Assembly: GCA_958450365.1 (NCBI GenBank)
Contig: CAUEEP010000926.1
Span: forward strand, 1,039,501-1,103,500
DNA length: 64,000 nucleotides
Direction of reading: 5' to 3'
From: Mesorhabditis belari
Lineage: Eukaryota; Nematoda; Chromadorea; Rhabditida; Rhabditidae
The position numbers and the translations under genes were made by a program. Positions 39,001 to 56,404 of the stretch are shown one piece after another. The notes under the pieces are model-generated. The model made no database searches, had not been told where the DNA came from, and worked only from the letters and a program-made list of their open reading frames with translations. Positions within the stretch are counted from its first letter, which is position 1, and the number at the start of each line of letters is the position of its first letter.

Positions 39001-42000
39001 TTTGTGGAGCATTTATGGCACGATAGAGCACATGGATCGACTCAAAAAGCAGGTTTGACTCGAGTTTGAAACTTTTGAGTTATGAAATCAATTTACAGGA
39101 TCCGCTCAACATCTGTCGAATGCTATGTGGATCTATTGTGGAGCAAAAGGAATGAAAGTAGGTTTTCATTTGATATTCATCTGAATTTTGCTGTCATTGT
39201 TCTCATTTAGGTGTGGTTAACTCTTTCTCGCCGAGGAAACATTCAACAAGAGTCGTTCCATGCTCGACGTAACATGTTACCATTTACTCTTGATATTCGA
39301 CCTGTTAGTAAGTGTTAATTATATTATCTTAATATTTCTTCTTTTAGTCATCTATAGTTCGGATTGCGTGGCTGTGGGGGTCGAGAGTCTTCCAACTGTT
39401 TATGGAGGAAATCATTCAACCACTCTCTACAACGTCCATCGAAATAGCGAGGTCTTTATTTAGCTTCAAATTTGAATCACCCTTTGCATTTAGGTATTTC
39501 TACATCACATCCTGAAAGAACTTCTCAAGAAGAATTTGGGCGAGTTTGCAATTGAAATAGCGTCATCGTGTCGTCATCTTCCCTATTTTCCACATGCCCT
39601 CGAATTGTTATTGCACGGAGTACTCGAAGAGGAAGCAACAAGTAGCGAACCAATTCCAGGTAGCATTTTAAATCTTCAAGGGTGAATTACCGTTTTTTTC
39701 AGATCCGTTACTACCTCGTGTTGTCGGCTTCATAAAAAAATTTCCCGAAAATCTGCGGACGATGGCTCATTGTGCAAGGAAAACCGAACTCGCTCTTTGG
39801 CCAGCTTTGTTTGGCGTCACCGGCTCACCGAATGACACATTTGAAGTTTTTATTTTGTTAGTATGCTTTCTAAAGCGTCTTTTAGATGTGCCTTCGAGAT
39901 GGAGAATTGCAGACAGCTGCCAGCTATCTTATTGTGTTACAAAGCATTGAAAATACAAATACAAGTCTTGGGGTTTGTAGCCACAGTTTTTTCTATGTAA
40001 AATATTATTGTTAAGCAAGCAGCTCGATTATTACGAGAAGCCCTCTCAGCGGGAGAATGGTCTTTGGCCCAAGATATGATTCGTTTTGCTTCTTCCATTG
40101 ACGCTGAAGATATTGAAAGCCAACCGAGGACCCCTCCACCACAACTGGCCAAAGTAGCGTCAAGACGGAAAGGAACCACTACCTCTGCCGATGATGAACT
40201 CTTTGTCACGAGATTTCAAGCAGGTATTGTTAATTACGTAAAATATACAGAATTTTTTTGCTTAGCAATTACAACAAAATCGTCATCTCGTATGCGCCAC
40301 GATACTCAACCAACGGGAGCCACTCGAAAAGATAGTGGTGGATCAGGGAGACGACTCAGCAAGGTTAATTTTTCTTTTTACTTTTAGTAAACTTTTATAG
40401 GCGTTATCCTCGGATCTCGGACCTCCGTCACCGAATTCAGCGAATGCTATGTTAACGCAAATGCAAGCCATATTAAAGGAGCATGCTGCAAATTTACTAC
40501 GGGACTATTGCATTCGTGATCTAGGTTACCTTTATGTTTTTGTTCTAAAATTGCTCATTTAATAGGTTTCTTTTGCGCTCATCTCAATTTTGATTTGGTG
40601 TCGTTGCTTACAAATTCGGGGGTTTCAACAAACGTCAATGATTGGTCAGCCGCCATCTCAAGGCTTCATTCACAGTTCGAGTGAGCTTTTTAATGCTATG
40701 AGAGCTAAATATTAAACCCCCTTTTTTAGATGGCCTTATCCAGTGGCTGGGCATCGAGTAGTTGATCATCTTGCGCGTAAACTCGGGAGTATGAAAACAA
40801 GCCAAAGTTCCGTGAGCTTAGCAAGTGAGTTCTTTTTTAACTCTCATTTTTATGCATTGTGTAGCTACACCACGAACAAGTCATCCTGCCATTCCTTCGT
40901 CGCCAATTGTGCCTTTTTCAAATAAAGGTATCGAGTTTTTACTTTTAAAATGAAATGATCTAGGTATTATAGAAACTCAAAATCTTCTCCCGGAGGATTT
41001 GATATCAGACACAGCTTCAACAATAGTGCAAGATGTTCCGCTCAGGCCCACGGAGTTAGCAGCAAGTAAGTTTTATGAACTCTTCAAAGGTTACACTTGA
41101 TTTCAGTGTCAAACGGGCGCAAAGGCAGTAGTGGGGAAGGATCGGGTGAAAGAGAGCTAAGAACACCCAGAATAGATGATGAAGGAAGAACATCGAGTCC
41201 CACGCCTTCTTCGATCACCTTTCCCACTCCCGGAACTCCAAATGGAGCCGCTCAAGATATTTCGGGTAATTAGAATTTTGATCACATTATTTTAATTTTA
41301 AGTTAAGTTTACTAATCAATATTTTATTAGGTATCGATCTCTTGTGTGGCTGGGCGACAGTTCGCGGATCGGATTCAAGTGATGCCCAATTGTTGCACAT
41401 GATCAACCTTTTCGAACAGGCGCAAGCCACTGATTGGGTATTCTTGGTCGGTTTTCTTTTTGCCTTCTAAATAATAGTTAATTATGTTTAGCTGGCTTTA
41501 CTGCGCCGTGATTCAAGCTGTCTGAGAAACTTCGTGAATGTGACAACTGCACGAACACTACCAACAACGTCTCTTCAAAGACTTAAGTACGGATGTGATG
41601 AGTTGATGTTTTGGGCAAAAGACATGTGGTAAGAAATATTTAAATGTTATTATATATGCCTCATTTAGCACCGGATACTTGCCGATTCTCCAAGTTTTCC
41701 TTGCACACATTGAAGTTGTGGCCGATGCAAGCGGAATTTCGATTTCGAACAATGACATGACGACAAATCGAGTCGACAAAGAAATAAAACAAAATGGTGT
41801 CACAGGTTTTTACCATTTTCTCGTAATCGCCCATCATTTTAGAATCAGCATCAACAAATAAGAAAATCGTGCCACGAGATCCGTTGAAAGGTTTGTAAAT
41901 GTTGCAGTTAGGTTACTTTGGGCCTTGCAGGAATGGATAGTCGAGGAGCGCTGCGGGCAGCATTTGATCCGACAACGGCTAATCAAGAAAGGCGAAGACG

Positions 42001-42082
42001 GGAACGATCAAGAAGCGTAGATCGAAGAATCGATACTGTGAATGCTCAATCAAATGATAACAGTGATTGTGTGATTATGTGA
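36033..42082 (+). CDS. RIC1: RIC1 homolog, Rab6 GEF complex subunit
   Basis: Subunit of the RIC1-RGP1 complex that activates Rab6 at the Golgi. The first exon is tiny (MFFP, then an intron; next exon [16 protein letters not shown]), which matches the MYFL start of the family. The N-terminal half is a WD40-type beta-propeller, recognisable by [57 protein letters not shown] and [20 protein letters not shown]. The RIC1 domain follows with [51 protein letters not shown] and [13 protein letters not shown]. After a Ser/Thr-rich region the C-terminal helical part ([20 protein letters not shown] near 41340) leads to DNSDCVIM at the stop. About 25 short exons, all consistent in frame where checked. 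It is transcribed away from rars-2 and toward the DIMT1 fragment. Confidence 0.92.
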
Positions 42083-42409
42083 GTTTTTTCCAAGATTGTG
42101 ATTAGGTAGTGTATTTTTTTTTCATTTTGATTTTTATCAACTTTCATATCTGTGCCTTATCGATTGTGATTTTAAGGGTTATTGTCTTGCTGTTGCACGT
42201 CTTTGTCCATTGATATTATTTGTCAAATTTCCGATTATGCGTTGATCTCAATTTAAGAACTGTTTAGTATCTATCCTCGAGTAGTGCTCGTTTTTTGTTT
42301 CTTTTACATCGTTATAGAAATCTGGCATAAACTTTATGAAGAATCAACAATAACAAAAAAACAACCATAATAACATGAAAACAACAACTAAAAAGTTAAG
42401 AGTAGTAAA
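42083..42409. other. Convergent 3' intergenic gap
   Basis: 327 AT-rich bases between the stop of RIC1 (+) and the stop of the DIMT1 fragment (-). No gene is seen; it presumably holds 3' UTRs. Confidence 0.55.
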
Positions 42410-42924
42410 TCAAACGTGAAAATGTACACCGATTCTATTGAAAATGATGAGCAATTGAAGAAACTCGTCAATTTTCATCGATCGAGCTCGTTTCTCCGCA
42501 AAACCTGATTCGGTGAGCGCCTTCTCGATCAATTCGGTGAAGTTGAGATCCTCCGGAATATCCTAAATTCTTTATCCACAAGAAACTGAATCAAAACTAA
42601 CTTTATTTTTCATCCGGCAAACTCTTCGATAGTTCTCCTCAAGCAAGTCGTTTACATTCGAAAGGCGCACAATGGAGAGAATCGTCTTGTTCTTTCGCAT
42701 AAAACATAAGCGTAACATGCCCTCCCATTCCTATTAATATAGACTGTAAACTAAAGTAGCTAGATCTTACATCAAAGTTAAGCGGTGGTGGTGGATTTCG
42801 GGGAGCGATTCGAACAACCGCAGAATCTACCTGAAATTACTATGCAAAGCCAGAAATAAAGACTATATCTTACTTGTGGAGGAGGACGAAATTCGGTTCG
42901 TTTCACTTTCATTAAATGTTCAAC
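42410..42924 (-). pseudogene. C-terminal fragment of 18S rRNA dimethyladenosine transferase (DIMT1)
   Basis: Four exons read in frame and end in a normal stop: VEHLMKVKRTEFRPPPQ, VDSAVVRIAPRNPPPPLNFD, EWEGMLRLCFMRKNKTILSI plus RLSNVNDLLEENYRRVCRMK, and DIPEDLNFTELIEKAL to RIGVHFHV. This is the C-terminal third of DIMT1, the enzyme that dimethylates two adenines near the 3' end of 18S rRNA. The SAM-binding Rossmann domain that should precede it is not found upstream on this strand. The intron acceptor before VEHLMK is intact, but the only open minus-strand sequence upstream with a good donor (ending AGCAAAG) has the wrong phase. Either the 5' exons were lost by rearrangement or misassembly, or this is a duplicate fragment. 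The intact reading frame suggests the break is recent or artificial. Confidence 0.8.
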
Positions 42925-43043
42925 CTAGAATCGTATTAATATATACGAAACCCTTTCGCTCACTTACCTTTGCTAGTAATTAAAACATCCACTTTTCTTT
43001 CATCGAAAAGGAACAGCCGGACTGGCCGAGTGTTTACAGAGGA

Positions 43044-45542
43044 ATGAAAATGCAAAGTCTCTTTTTCAGAGGAACGATCCCCCATGAAACCTTCAAATTC
43101 ATCATCAAATCGGATCACGATTTTGTAAACACGACGAATGAGGTAAATAAATGAAAGCAAAAGAAAGGGATTTTAAGAAGCTCGGAAAAATAGCTTTTAA
43201 AAATAACCCTGATCTTGAAAGTGATCCAGGAATGAGCTTATTATTAGCCTAAATTCAAAACGACAACCGGAGTACGGTAGCTTTTTCGATGCGCGCCTTT
43301 TAGAAAAGAATTTACTGTATAAACAGCGATATAATAAAGGAGAAAGGTTTAGAAAAAAAGGATTATAGAAAGAATACTGCACAATACCAAATACCAAGAA
43401 GAGAATAAGAGTAAGAGAATACCAAATCCCTTCAGGTTTCTCTTACTCAATTGAAAGATGAAGTGAAATTCGGTGTACAGCCGAAAGCGGTGATTGCACG
43501 GACAATCGTCGAGGTGATCAATTGCACGACGATCAATGGGACAGCTTGTGGATTCAAGTGAGCAAATTCAAAGCAAATTCTAATTGAATGGGGAACAAGG
43601 CAATAATTTCAGTTTTACGACAGCTTACACTCGTCTTTCGATCATGAAGAGTCATTTCACCGACGTGCTCATTGTTGTCGTCGGCTGGGCGTACTTCTTT
43701 GCATGGAGTATCTCATTTTATCCGCAAATGATCCTCAACTATCAAAGAAAAAGGTTTTTACCGTAATCCCTAACAGATTTGAGACAAGATATTCAGCCAA
43801 AGACAACCAAAAAAAAAATTTTTCCAGTGTTGTCGGGCTGAATTTCGATTTCCTTTTCCTGAACATTATCGGCTTCTCCGCGTACACGATCTACAATTCA
43901 ATGCACTATTGGGACACGGACCGTGCAAGTAGAAGAGATCATTTTAATGACAAAAATAACAATAGAAATAATCTAGAATGAATATCTATCAGCTCACGAA
44001 AGAAGTCCTCTTCCCGTTCTACTGAATGATGTGATTTTCGCGCTTCACGCTCTCGCCGCTTGTCTCATCACCGCTGTGCAAGCGTGTCTTTACGAGGTTT
44101 CAGCAAATGTTTACTAAACTTGGGAAATCCTCTTGACTCAAGTAGCCTATTAGACAGATCAGTATGAGCGTCAATAGGCGTGCAACCGAAAATCTGGCAT
44201 ATCTCGTGCCGTTTCACTCGGATCTTTTTGATTTTGTTATCAATTGACGGAGAATTTCATTGTCTATCGATTGAAATGAAAGACAAAAAGATTCGAGTGA
44301 AATTGGCCAAAGTATGGTATTTCCGTTGGACACCTATTGACGTTCACAACGATAATTCATACCGTAAATACTGTAATAGTACCCCACCCCCCTGGGTACA
44401 GTCGCGTAGTCGCAAAAGTTTTTTAGTATTTCATTTTTTCAAAGCACCCGTACTTTCAAAAAATGTGTCTTTGGTATCAAAAAATAGCTGAAATTCAGGG
44501 CTATTTTTTGATACCTAAGCAAGCATTGTAGCATAAATCAGTGTCGAGAAAAACTCGTTCAAAGCTAGACTACGCAACACTCCGCACCGTCATTATGGGG
44601 GTGGGGTACCATTACAATATTTACGGTAAGTCAAATGTTTTTTTACCCCATAAACTGTAGAATAAATATAATTTTGGGGGTTTACGCGATCGATTCCAGG
44701 GATATAGATGATGGTCATTAGCTTAAACTAGAAAAAAACCGTCTAATTTTTAGGAATAAAGTCAACTATAAGAGGTAAAAGACAAATTTGCATATTGAGC
44801 GATAGTTTGAAAAAGTTTACAGCCTACAAGCCGTAACACAAACACTCATCTGTATCGTTAAATTTTCAGCGAGAAAACCAACGTGTCCATCCGGGTTTCA
44901 TCTTCTATGGCGGTGCTCTCGTTGTTTTGGGTTTCCTCGCTTTATTCCTTTCACTAATCAGTGTCATCACCTATCTCCAATTCGTCACCTCACTCTCCTA
45001 CATAAAGATGGCCGTCACATGCATGAAATATTTCCCACAGGTTTTTTAAATACATTGATTTCGTAGAGAATCACTGAAAGCTTTCGAAGATTTACATTTG
45101 AATGAATATTTGCCGCCAATTAGACTGATCATTAACAGACGGATTATCATTCAAATAACGCTTCAGGCTGTCTACAATTACAAGCGAAAGAGCACCGTTG
45201 GCTGGTCGATCGGCAACGTGCTTTTGGATTTCACGGGTGGACTTCTCGATGTGATGCAAATGGTAAAGAAATCGAGAAAATCCCTCAACAATTCTCAAGG
45301 TTCTCCAAGCGTGGAATGTCGATGACTGGTCGGCTTTCTATGGAAATCCGGTGAAATTCGGTCTCGGCATGGTTTCGATGGTGTTCGACGTGGTGTTCCT
45401 TTTGCAACATTATGCCTTCTATCGAAACGCGGAAGTGAGTTGAATTCCGCTATTCGTTGAATGATTGAATTGTGCAACAGTTGCTCAATAATAATTTCAG
45501 GGTTTTGCCACAATTCCAGCTGAAACGAGCATCGTACCTTAA
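43044..45542 (+). CDS. ctns-1: Cystinosin, lysosomal cystine transporter (5' end uncertain)
   Basis: Seven-helix PQ-loop transporter that exports cystine from lysosomes with protons. PQ loop 1 is [12 protein letters not shown] (near 43720) and is followed by [22 protein letters not shown] loop 2 is [22 protein letters not shown] (near 45030-45210), followed by [14 protein letters not shown] and [20 protein letters not shown]. The luminal N-terminal part is [16 protein letters not shown] joined in phase to [14 protein letters not shown], then [13 protein letters not shown], with Asn-x-Thr sites. No signal peptide is visible. The Met at 43044 is only the nearest in-frame one, and an acceptor at 43068 could mean an earlier exon. 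The tail ends ETSIVP, without the GYDQL-type lysosomal signal of vertebrates. One intron carries two MITEs. Confidence 0.87.
44169..44342. mobile_element. 174-bp palindromic MITE in ctns-1 intron
   Basis: The left arm starts CGTCAATAGGCGTGCAAC and the right arm ends with its near-inverse, GTTGGACACCTATTGACG. The arms extend inward through TTTCACTCG(G/A)ATCTTTTTG and TCAATTGA/TCGATTGA. No target duplication is clear. It lies 20 bp from a second, unrelated MITE. Confidence 0.72.
44362..44626. mobile_element. MITE family A, copy 2 (265 bp)
   Basis: The ends are CCGTAAATACTGTAATAGTA and its inverse, with TA on both sides (44360-44361 and 44627-44628). The interior matches the copy at 7660-7935 in reverse orientation, sharing GCGTAGTCGCAAAAG, the AAATTCAGGGCTATTTTTTG hairpin and AAAACTCGTTCAAAGCTAGA. 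The two copies have diverged by small indels. Confidence 0.92.
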
Positions 45543-46557
45543 GGTTTTTCGATTGAGTGTTGAGCAAGATTTTGGGTGTTATCCGGTTATATCCACAAGG
45601 TATACTGTATCCGGGTCATTGTTTAGAATCAAGTAAATAAATCAAAGAACCATGCAAGTGATGAAAATTTATGAGTGAGTTGGGATACAACCGGATATTA
45701 CCATTTTCCGTATGCAAACAATTACTTCTCCCTTGATTGGTGCATGTTGATTTTCTTCTACCATCACACTGTTCCCTTATCCATGACCCAAGAAAAACCT
45801 AATGTCAATAAAATTTAGATTCTTCCACAATATGCGGGAGTCGATAACCCGCTTCCACAAAGTCTCAATGATTCTCTCACCCAATCGCCACCACAACAAA
45901 CTGATGATCCCTCTCGGATACGTGCTAATTCACGGGAAAACATTAGCATTTCTAGAGACTAGTGTCTGCAATTTATTGTATTTTCTCTACAGGTTCTGTG
46001 ACTTTATTCATCACTGCTGGATAGTATATTTCGTGGTTAAATGATGACCTCATTTGTTTTTATTTCATTTTATCTATTTTTAGATTTTTACATATTGTTA
46101 GGCTAAATGACCGTAGCTTTTTCTCATATCAAACCTTTAAATAACACCACAACAAGACGGGAACAATGGCTATGATTTATGAAATTTCTGTATAGCTTTG
46201 TGTGCTCATAATTTTTCTGGGTCTTTACCATTTTCGAAATTTCACTGTGATTCAAGCCAAAAATTTACATAAATTTATCCATTCAAAATCCATTATTGTT
46301 TGCACATACATAGATATATCAATTTATATCTTCTGCCAATACATATGATTAAAAATGAACTTGCCTATAAAGCCGTAAAACTCCATGAAAATGTACAAAA
46401 CAACGATTGGCAAAAGAGATGCACTCGGGATTTGACATTTGTGTGCGCAAGGCCTATTTGGATATAGAAAAGGAGGAAGTGATAATGCAAAAGGATGAAA
46501 TTCTAGCTGAAACTACGGTGCAAGTTTGCGAAAACTAAACAAAAACCTATTTTCCTT
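45543..46557. other. Intergenic between ctns-1 and suca-1 (convergent)
   Basis: About 1 kb, AT-rich. The two genes end toward each other, so both 3' UTRs are here. A short inverted pair (ATCCGGTTATATCC near 45581 and GGGATACAACCGGAT near 45682) could form a hairpin. No further gene is recognised. Confidence 0.55.
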
Positions 46558-48555
<1,998 letters not shown>

Positions 48556-48912
48556 TTTGCCTGTAAAGTAAAAAGTTTGTTTGTTAAAAAACTCTTCAAA
48601 GCACTAAATGAAAAAACCCTTTAGCATTTCAAAGTTTGGTCGTTGCATAGCAAAAAAACAATCAATATCCGCAGTGTGCACAAAGTCCGACCAAGAGGAC
48701 GAATTATCCAAAGGACGGAATTCAAGGTAATAAACAGCTGGCCTTGATCACAAACAAGAGTGCTGTTTACAAAAATCCATATAAAAGTTGGATTAAAACC
48801 CAGATCCAATAAATAATAGCTCAACATTAAATGTTTATTCAAAAAAAATCAACAAAACGAAACAGAAAATATCAAAAACTGACAAATTAAAAAGCAAAAT
48901 CTTGAAACAATC
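48556..48912. other. Gap between OGFOD1-like stop and suca-1 start
   Basis: 357 AT-rich bases with no recognisable gene. A 74-codon open frame on the minus strand is hydrophobic but shows no family feature. Confidence 0.5.
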
Positions 48913-50994
48913 TTAAGTTACATTTTCTTCATCGCCTTCCACGTTATAATATCGAAGAGAGATGATATAAAAATTGTTCGATATCTATAAATAAAATTTT
49001 TACTGTAAAAATTTAACAGATAAGAAAGATTTACCTTATGGGTTACATATTTGATAAAAGAGAAAACATCGGCCTCTTTGAAAATAATGGCAGCCGAGTT
49101 CATTTGAGGATTGATTCGCATTAACTAAAAAGTGTTATGTTTAATTATGGTTTGCGTTAAAACAAACCTCTTCCTCGTCATCTTTAGCTACGTAATAAAT
49201 TGATCCACCAACATCGGCAGGAAAATCGATTAAATCGCCAAAGAAAAACTAAAGCTTATTTGCTTTTAATCATTAACTTCAGGTTTATTACATTCTTTTT
49301 TTACACAAACTAACATACGTGAATTTCCAAGATATATCCATCCTCTTTCGATTTGGCTGCGTCTTCATCCCCCATAACTGTATAGCATCCCCGCTCAACT
49401 CGATTGATTTCGACAGAACTATGAAGACCTAATACCGAAATTTTAGAATAGAATTAGTCGCAAACCTTTTAGCTGACATCCAGTAACTTTTTCGAAGAAT
49501 GCTCTGGCATAATTTGACCTCAACCAACCATAAAAGTGACCAAGCTCATTTTTCGCGTTTGCTTCCTTTTTCAATCGAAAGATTCGCCTATACTTTGAAA
49601 TGTTCCAAATAAACGAAATTTTTAATAACCTCTTATTTGGTGGACCACAAAGTTGAAATTGTTCTTTCTTCAGAGCCTCCGTAATCTTTTTTAAACTCAC
49701 AGGCTATAAAACTCAAAGTAAGCCGATCCGAAATAAAAAAAAACAATACCTTGAAAAAAGTAGGAAGCAAAACTTGACTTTCTTCCTCGAATAACACGTT
49801 AATTTGTTTCAGTTTTTCGTTCTCTGTATAAATGAGGGAAGCAAATTCGTTGAGATGATTAACCTAAAATACCACCATTTTAAACTTGACTAGTGAATTA
49901 TAGTAGTTGAACCTTTAGATCAACAGGTAAAAATCGAGGAATGATTTCAGGCGGAGGCACGACTTCTTTTAGGCGACGTGTCGAGTGAAACCATCCATTG
50001 ATGGAAAGTCTAAGTCACGATTATACATAAGAGCGTCTTTAAAAATATTTACCTCGGTCGATCACCTTGAAGTATCTCCGCTACTTGGTGCCAAGATCTT
50101 TGAGTAACTTCGAACAGGAGAAACGAATTGCGATATGGCAATAACTCAGCACCAATCATTGTAGGCATACATTGTTCTAAAGGTAGCTTTTATTTTTAGC
50201 TAAAATAATGTTACCATCCGAGTTGAAAAGATATAGAGCTCCTCCATCAGTTTTTGACCAACCAACTTCAGTGAGATAGTAAACAAATGCAAAACGACGA
50301 GTCCTAAATAAAACAGAATGGTTTTTTTTAACTAATAAAACACAAACTCAATTTGGTCGTTGTGAGGAAGCAAGTTGTCCGTTTCGGAATAACAACTTCC
50401 CGTGATATCGATCTGCAATTCTCTTTTTTAATTACCTAAGCGATCGAATACCTGATCGGTGAGGTTGATTCCAGAAACCTTTTCTAGCCACGGTTTCACC
50501 ACATTTGAGAGAAATTCTCTAGAAAAAGAGATAGCAAACACAAGTGCATAAACACAAACCTGAAAGCAAAAAAGTTGGGTTGAGAAGTCGATGGGATGTT
50601 CTTGAAATCGGTCGTTTGATACAGTGAGTAGAGATCGTTTTCTTTTCGTCGCCAATTTGGGAACTCTTGTAGTTCTGTTTCTAACTAAATACTAAAATAT
50701 TTTAAAGCAGAAAAGAAATATACTTGTTCCACAAAGTTCGACGAGTTATCAATGAAATTTCGAAGTGAGATATGGGGAAACGGTTTGGCACCTGAATAAA
50801 AATTGAAAGAATCGATTAATGAAATAGTTCTAACGTTTTAAAAACAAGGATAAACCCTTACTTTTCATGATCTCCTTGAATTTCTCCGAATAATCCGTTG
50901 CAGAATATTTGTCGGAGATGGCGACATTTTCCAATATCGAACATCTCGGAGCTTTTAAAGCCATTGACTCCTCTTCTAATCGTCTTTTCTTCAT
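48913..50994 (-). CDS. OGFOD1/Tpa1-type 2-oxoglutarate Fe(II) prolyl hydroxylase
   Basis: In other eukaryotes this enzyme hydroxylates a proline of ribosomal protein uS12 (RPS23). The N-terminal part has CAKPFPHISLRNFIDNSSNF, like the KPFPH block of OGFOD1. The double-stranded beta-helix carries the iron triad as LLPHNDQIETRRFAFVYYL (HxD, near 50380-50290) and RSWHQVAEILQGDRPRLSI (distal His, with the 2-oxoglutarate Arg, near 50100-50040), then NGWFH. The second, degenerate domain of the family follows: LCGPPNKRRYRR, GCYTVMGDEDAA and GSIYYVAKDDEEELMRINPQ. It ends VEGDEENVT. The start MKKRRLEEESMALKAP comes five bases after a CTTTTAG acceptor. It is divergent from the 3-hydroxyisobutyrate dehydrogenase gene. 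The vertebrate acidic insert is absent, so the protein is shorter. Confidence 0.88.
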
Positions 50995-51518
50995 CTTTTT
51001 CTAAAAGTAAGAGTTTGGTAAAGAGATATTTAAACGCATTTAAAGTGAAAAGACTAAAAATTAAGAGTGGCTAAAGCTAACTAAAGAGTGGCTATTCAGA
51101 GCACCAAGCGGAAAATGAGCACTTGCATATTTCTTAAGTTATTCAGCCCTTTAACTGAACATTAAAGCAGAAAAAAAATGAAGATATTGTCAATTTAAGA
51201 TTTGCTATTCTGCGGGGTCAAACGAGGGCTTTAACCTCCCCAGTCCGTTCCAATTCAAACAACGACCTAATAAAAGATTGAACCCTGTGTTGGCAAAAGC
51301 TTCCCACAGAGAGTTAATCTCGACTCATAAAAGAGAAATCACAGTAGCTAAAAAAAATCTATAACTTTAAAAATTAAAACGTTTGAGCTGTCGTATTTAA
51401 GTTGATCTTTTTCTGACAATTTCTGACTTACTTTAATTTTTTGAAACATTTTTCATTTACAAATTGCATACTTTAATAATTTTTTTTCGTTTTCTTTCAA
51501 TTTCTATCTTTTTAGGGG
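50995..51518. promoter_or_regulatory. Divergent 5' region of OGFOD1-like and HIBADH genes
   Basis: 524 bp between two start codons that face away from each other. It must carry both promoters. A tandem AAGAGTGGCTAAAGCTAACT-type repeat is seen near 51060-51095. No specific binding sites can be named. Confidence 0.5.
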
Positions 51519-52886
51519 ATGTCGCTCGTCGGTTTCATTGGTCTGGGTCAAATGGGTGGTAAGCTGAACAACAAAGGCTCTCGTTATTGTAAATTTTAGC
51601 CCATATGGCCCGAAATCTCATCAAGCACGGCCACAAATTGATTGTCTATGACGTTAATGCAAAGGTTTGTTTGTTGGAAACTTTGAATTTACTTTTGTTT
51701 ACAGGTTCTCGAACAGTTTAAAGCCGATGGAGCGACCATTGCCAAATTCCCGGCCGATGTGGCTGCAGCGAGCAAAGATATCGTCACCATGCTTCCATCG
51801 AGTCCTCACGTTAAACTGGTAGTTGTCTGTTTGAAGTGTAGAAATAAAATGTTGATATTAATTGAAAAGGATTATTTTCTTAAAAGACGTTCTGTTTTTA
51901 AGGTATACACTGGAGATGGAGGACTTCTTGAAACACTGCAACCAAATTCCCTTTGCATGGATAGCAGCACTATCGACCAGGTTGGAATTTTTTTTTTTTT
52001 TTGAGGGATTTTATAAAGTTCAAACGCTAATAGTAGATTTTAGATGGTGTCGGTTGAAATGGCGTTAGCTCTTCGCCAAAAGCAAGCGAGTTATGTGGAT
52101 GCCCCAGTTAGTGGTGGTGTTGTTGGAGCTCAAAATGCGACATTGACATTTATGGTATTGTATTTTACTATTTCTAAACAATTTATCTCTAGGTTGGTGG
52201 CGGTGATGAGCAGCCAGTTTTCGATCGTGCCCATACATTTTTGAGCAAAATGGGCAAGAACATCGTCAATTGTGGAAAGGTGACTTGACTTGTCTAAAAA
52301 ACTAACTTTTCTTTTAGGTTGGAAATGGGCAAGCCGCAAAAATTTGCAATAATATGATGCTTGGAATTTCAATGATTGGTGTGTCGGAGACGATGAATCT
52401 TGGTTTGTTTTACGGTTGTTAATAAAGTTATGAATACTTGTACTAGTAAAAAATCAGCAACCTTTTAATAATTATAGGTATTCGAATGGGCCTTGATGCA
52501 AAACTTTTGGCATCAATTCTGAACACTTCGTCCGGTCGTTGTTGGTCATCCGATACCTACAATCCCGTTCCTGGAGTGATTGAGGGAATTCCACCAAGCA
52601 AGGTTTGACTATTACCAGTTACATTCAAATTTCTAATTTTAGGAGTATCAAGGCGGATTCGGTAGTGCTTTGATGGCGAAAGATTTGTCGTTAGCTCAAA
52701 ATGCTGCTACCGCTACCCATGTATGTGATTTACCTTCTTGCGTAAATAACGCTAATTTAGGCTCCAACTCCTCTTGGTTCTATGGCGCATCAGATTTACC
52801 GTCTTTTAGCTCAAGACCCAAATTTTTCTCAGAAAGACTTTGGCGTCGTTTATCAATTTTTGAAAGAAGAGGCGAAAAAGAGATAG
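51519..52886 (+). CDS. 3-hydroxyisobutyrate dehydrogenase
   Basis: NAD-dependent enzyme of valine breakdown that oxidises 3-hydroxyisobutyrate to methylmalonate semialdehyde. Six to eight short exons encode about 300 residues, the usual length. The Rossmann motif GLGQMG is right at the start ([20 protein letters not shown]). [13 protein letters not shown] and [20 protein letters not shown] follow. The substrate loop is [20 protein letters not shown], and the catalytic Lys lies in [20 protein letters not shown]. The [20 protein letters not shown] block is typical of HIBADH. The end is [13 protein letters not shown]. The ATG follows TTTTTAG by three bases, which looks like a trans-splice site. 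There is no mitochondrial presequence ahead of the Rossmann fold, which is unusual for this enzyme. A leader-bearing alternative 5' exon was not found. Confidence 0.93.
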
Positions 52887-53321
52887 ATTAGGATTGCTCA
52901 AATCTCCTTTGTAGATAACTTGTGATACTTTGTCGTACTCGTGTTCTTAATAATTACATACGTGTGATTTATAGGTGCATTTTGTTTTCGGATTTTTTCC
53001 TGGATTCTATGATTGTGTAATAGAGCTTATTAAAAAATTTCAGATAATTCATTTGATGCTCTCAACAAAAACTCAAGTCGGATAGACGGGTCTCTTCTCT
53101 TCTTGGCAGTCATGTTAAAAATACATGAAAAGTGAGTGATTCTGTTACTGATGTTCGTAGGCTGGCGCTTTCGCACAGCAGTCGCCGAATTTTGTTCCAC
53201 ACTTAGCCACCCGTTTTTAACTTTCTCAGCGTAGAATTGAAGTAGAGAAACAAGCACACAAAACACTCAACACTTTTCAAAAACAGTAGTAGGTATTCCC
53301 TCTAGAGCACACACCGTTTAG
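52887..53321. other. Intergenic between HIBADH and the GH47 gene
   Basis: 435 bp. The 3' end of HIBADH and the promoter or 5' exon of the mannosidase should be here. A 78-codon minus-strand frame (53030-53266) lacks an ATG and has no recognisable family, so I do not call it. Confidence 0.5.

Positions 53322-56404
<3,083 letters not shown>

Noticed and set aside
42960..43160. Minus-strand DIMT1 exon (frame containing [15 protein letters not shown])
   Set aside because: It has a good donor, but its phase gives a stop when joined to the DIMT1 exon, it does not resemble DIMT1, and the plus strand codes for the cystinosin luminal part.
51230..51350. tRNA gene with B-box-like GGTTCAATC on the minus strand
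   Set aside because: No matching A box, anticodon arm or acceptor stem could be folded.
53030..53266. Small secreted protein on the minus strand upstream of the mannosidase
   Set aside because: The frame starts at GTG, not ATG, and no family feature or splice support is visible.
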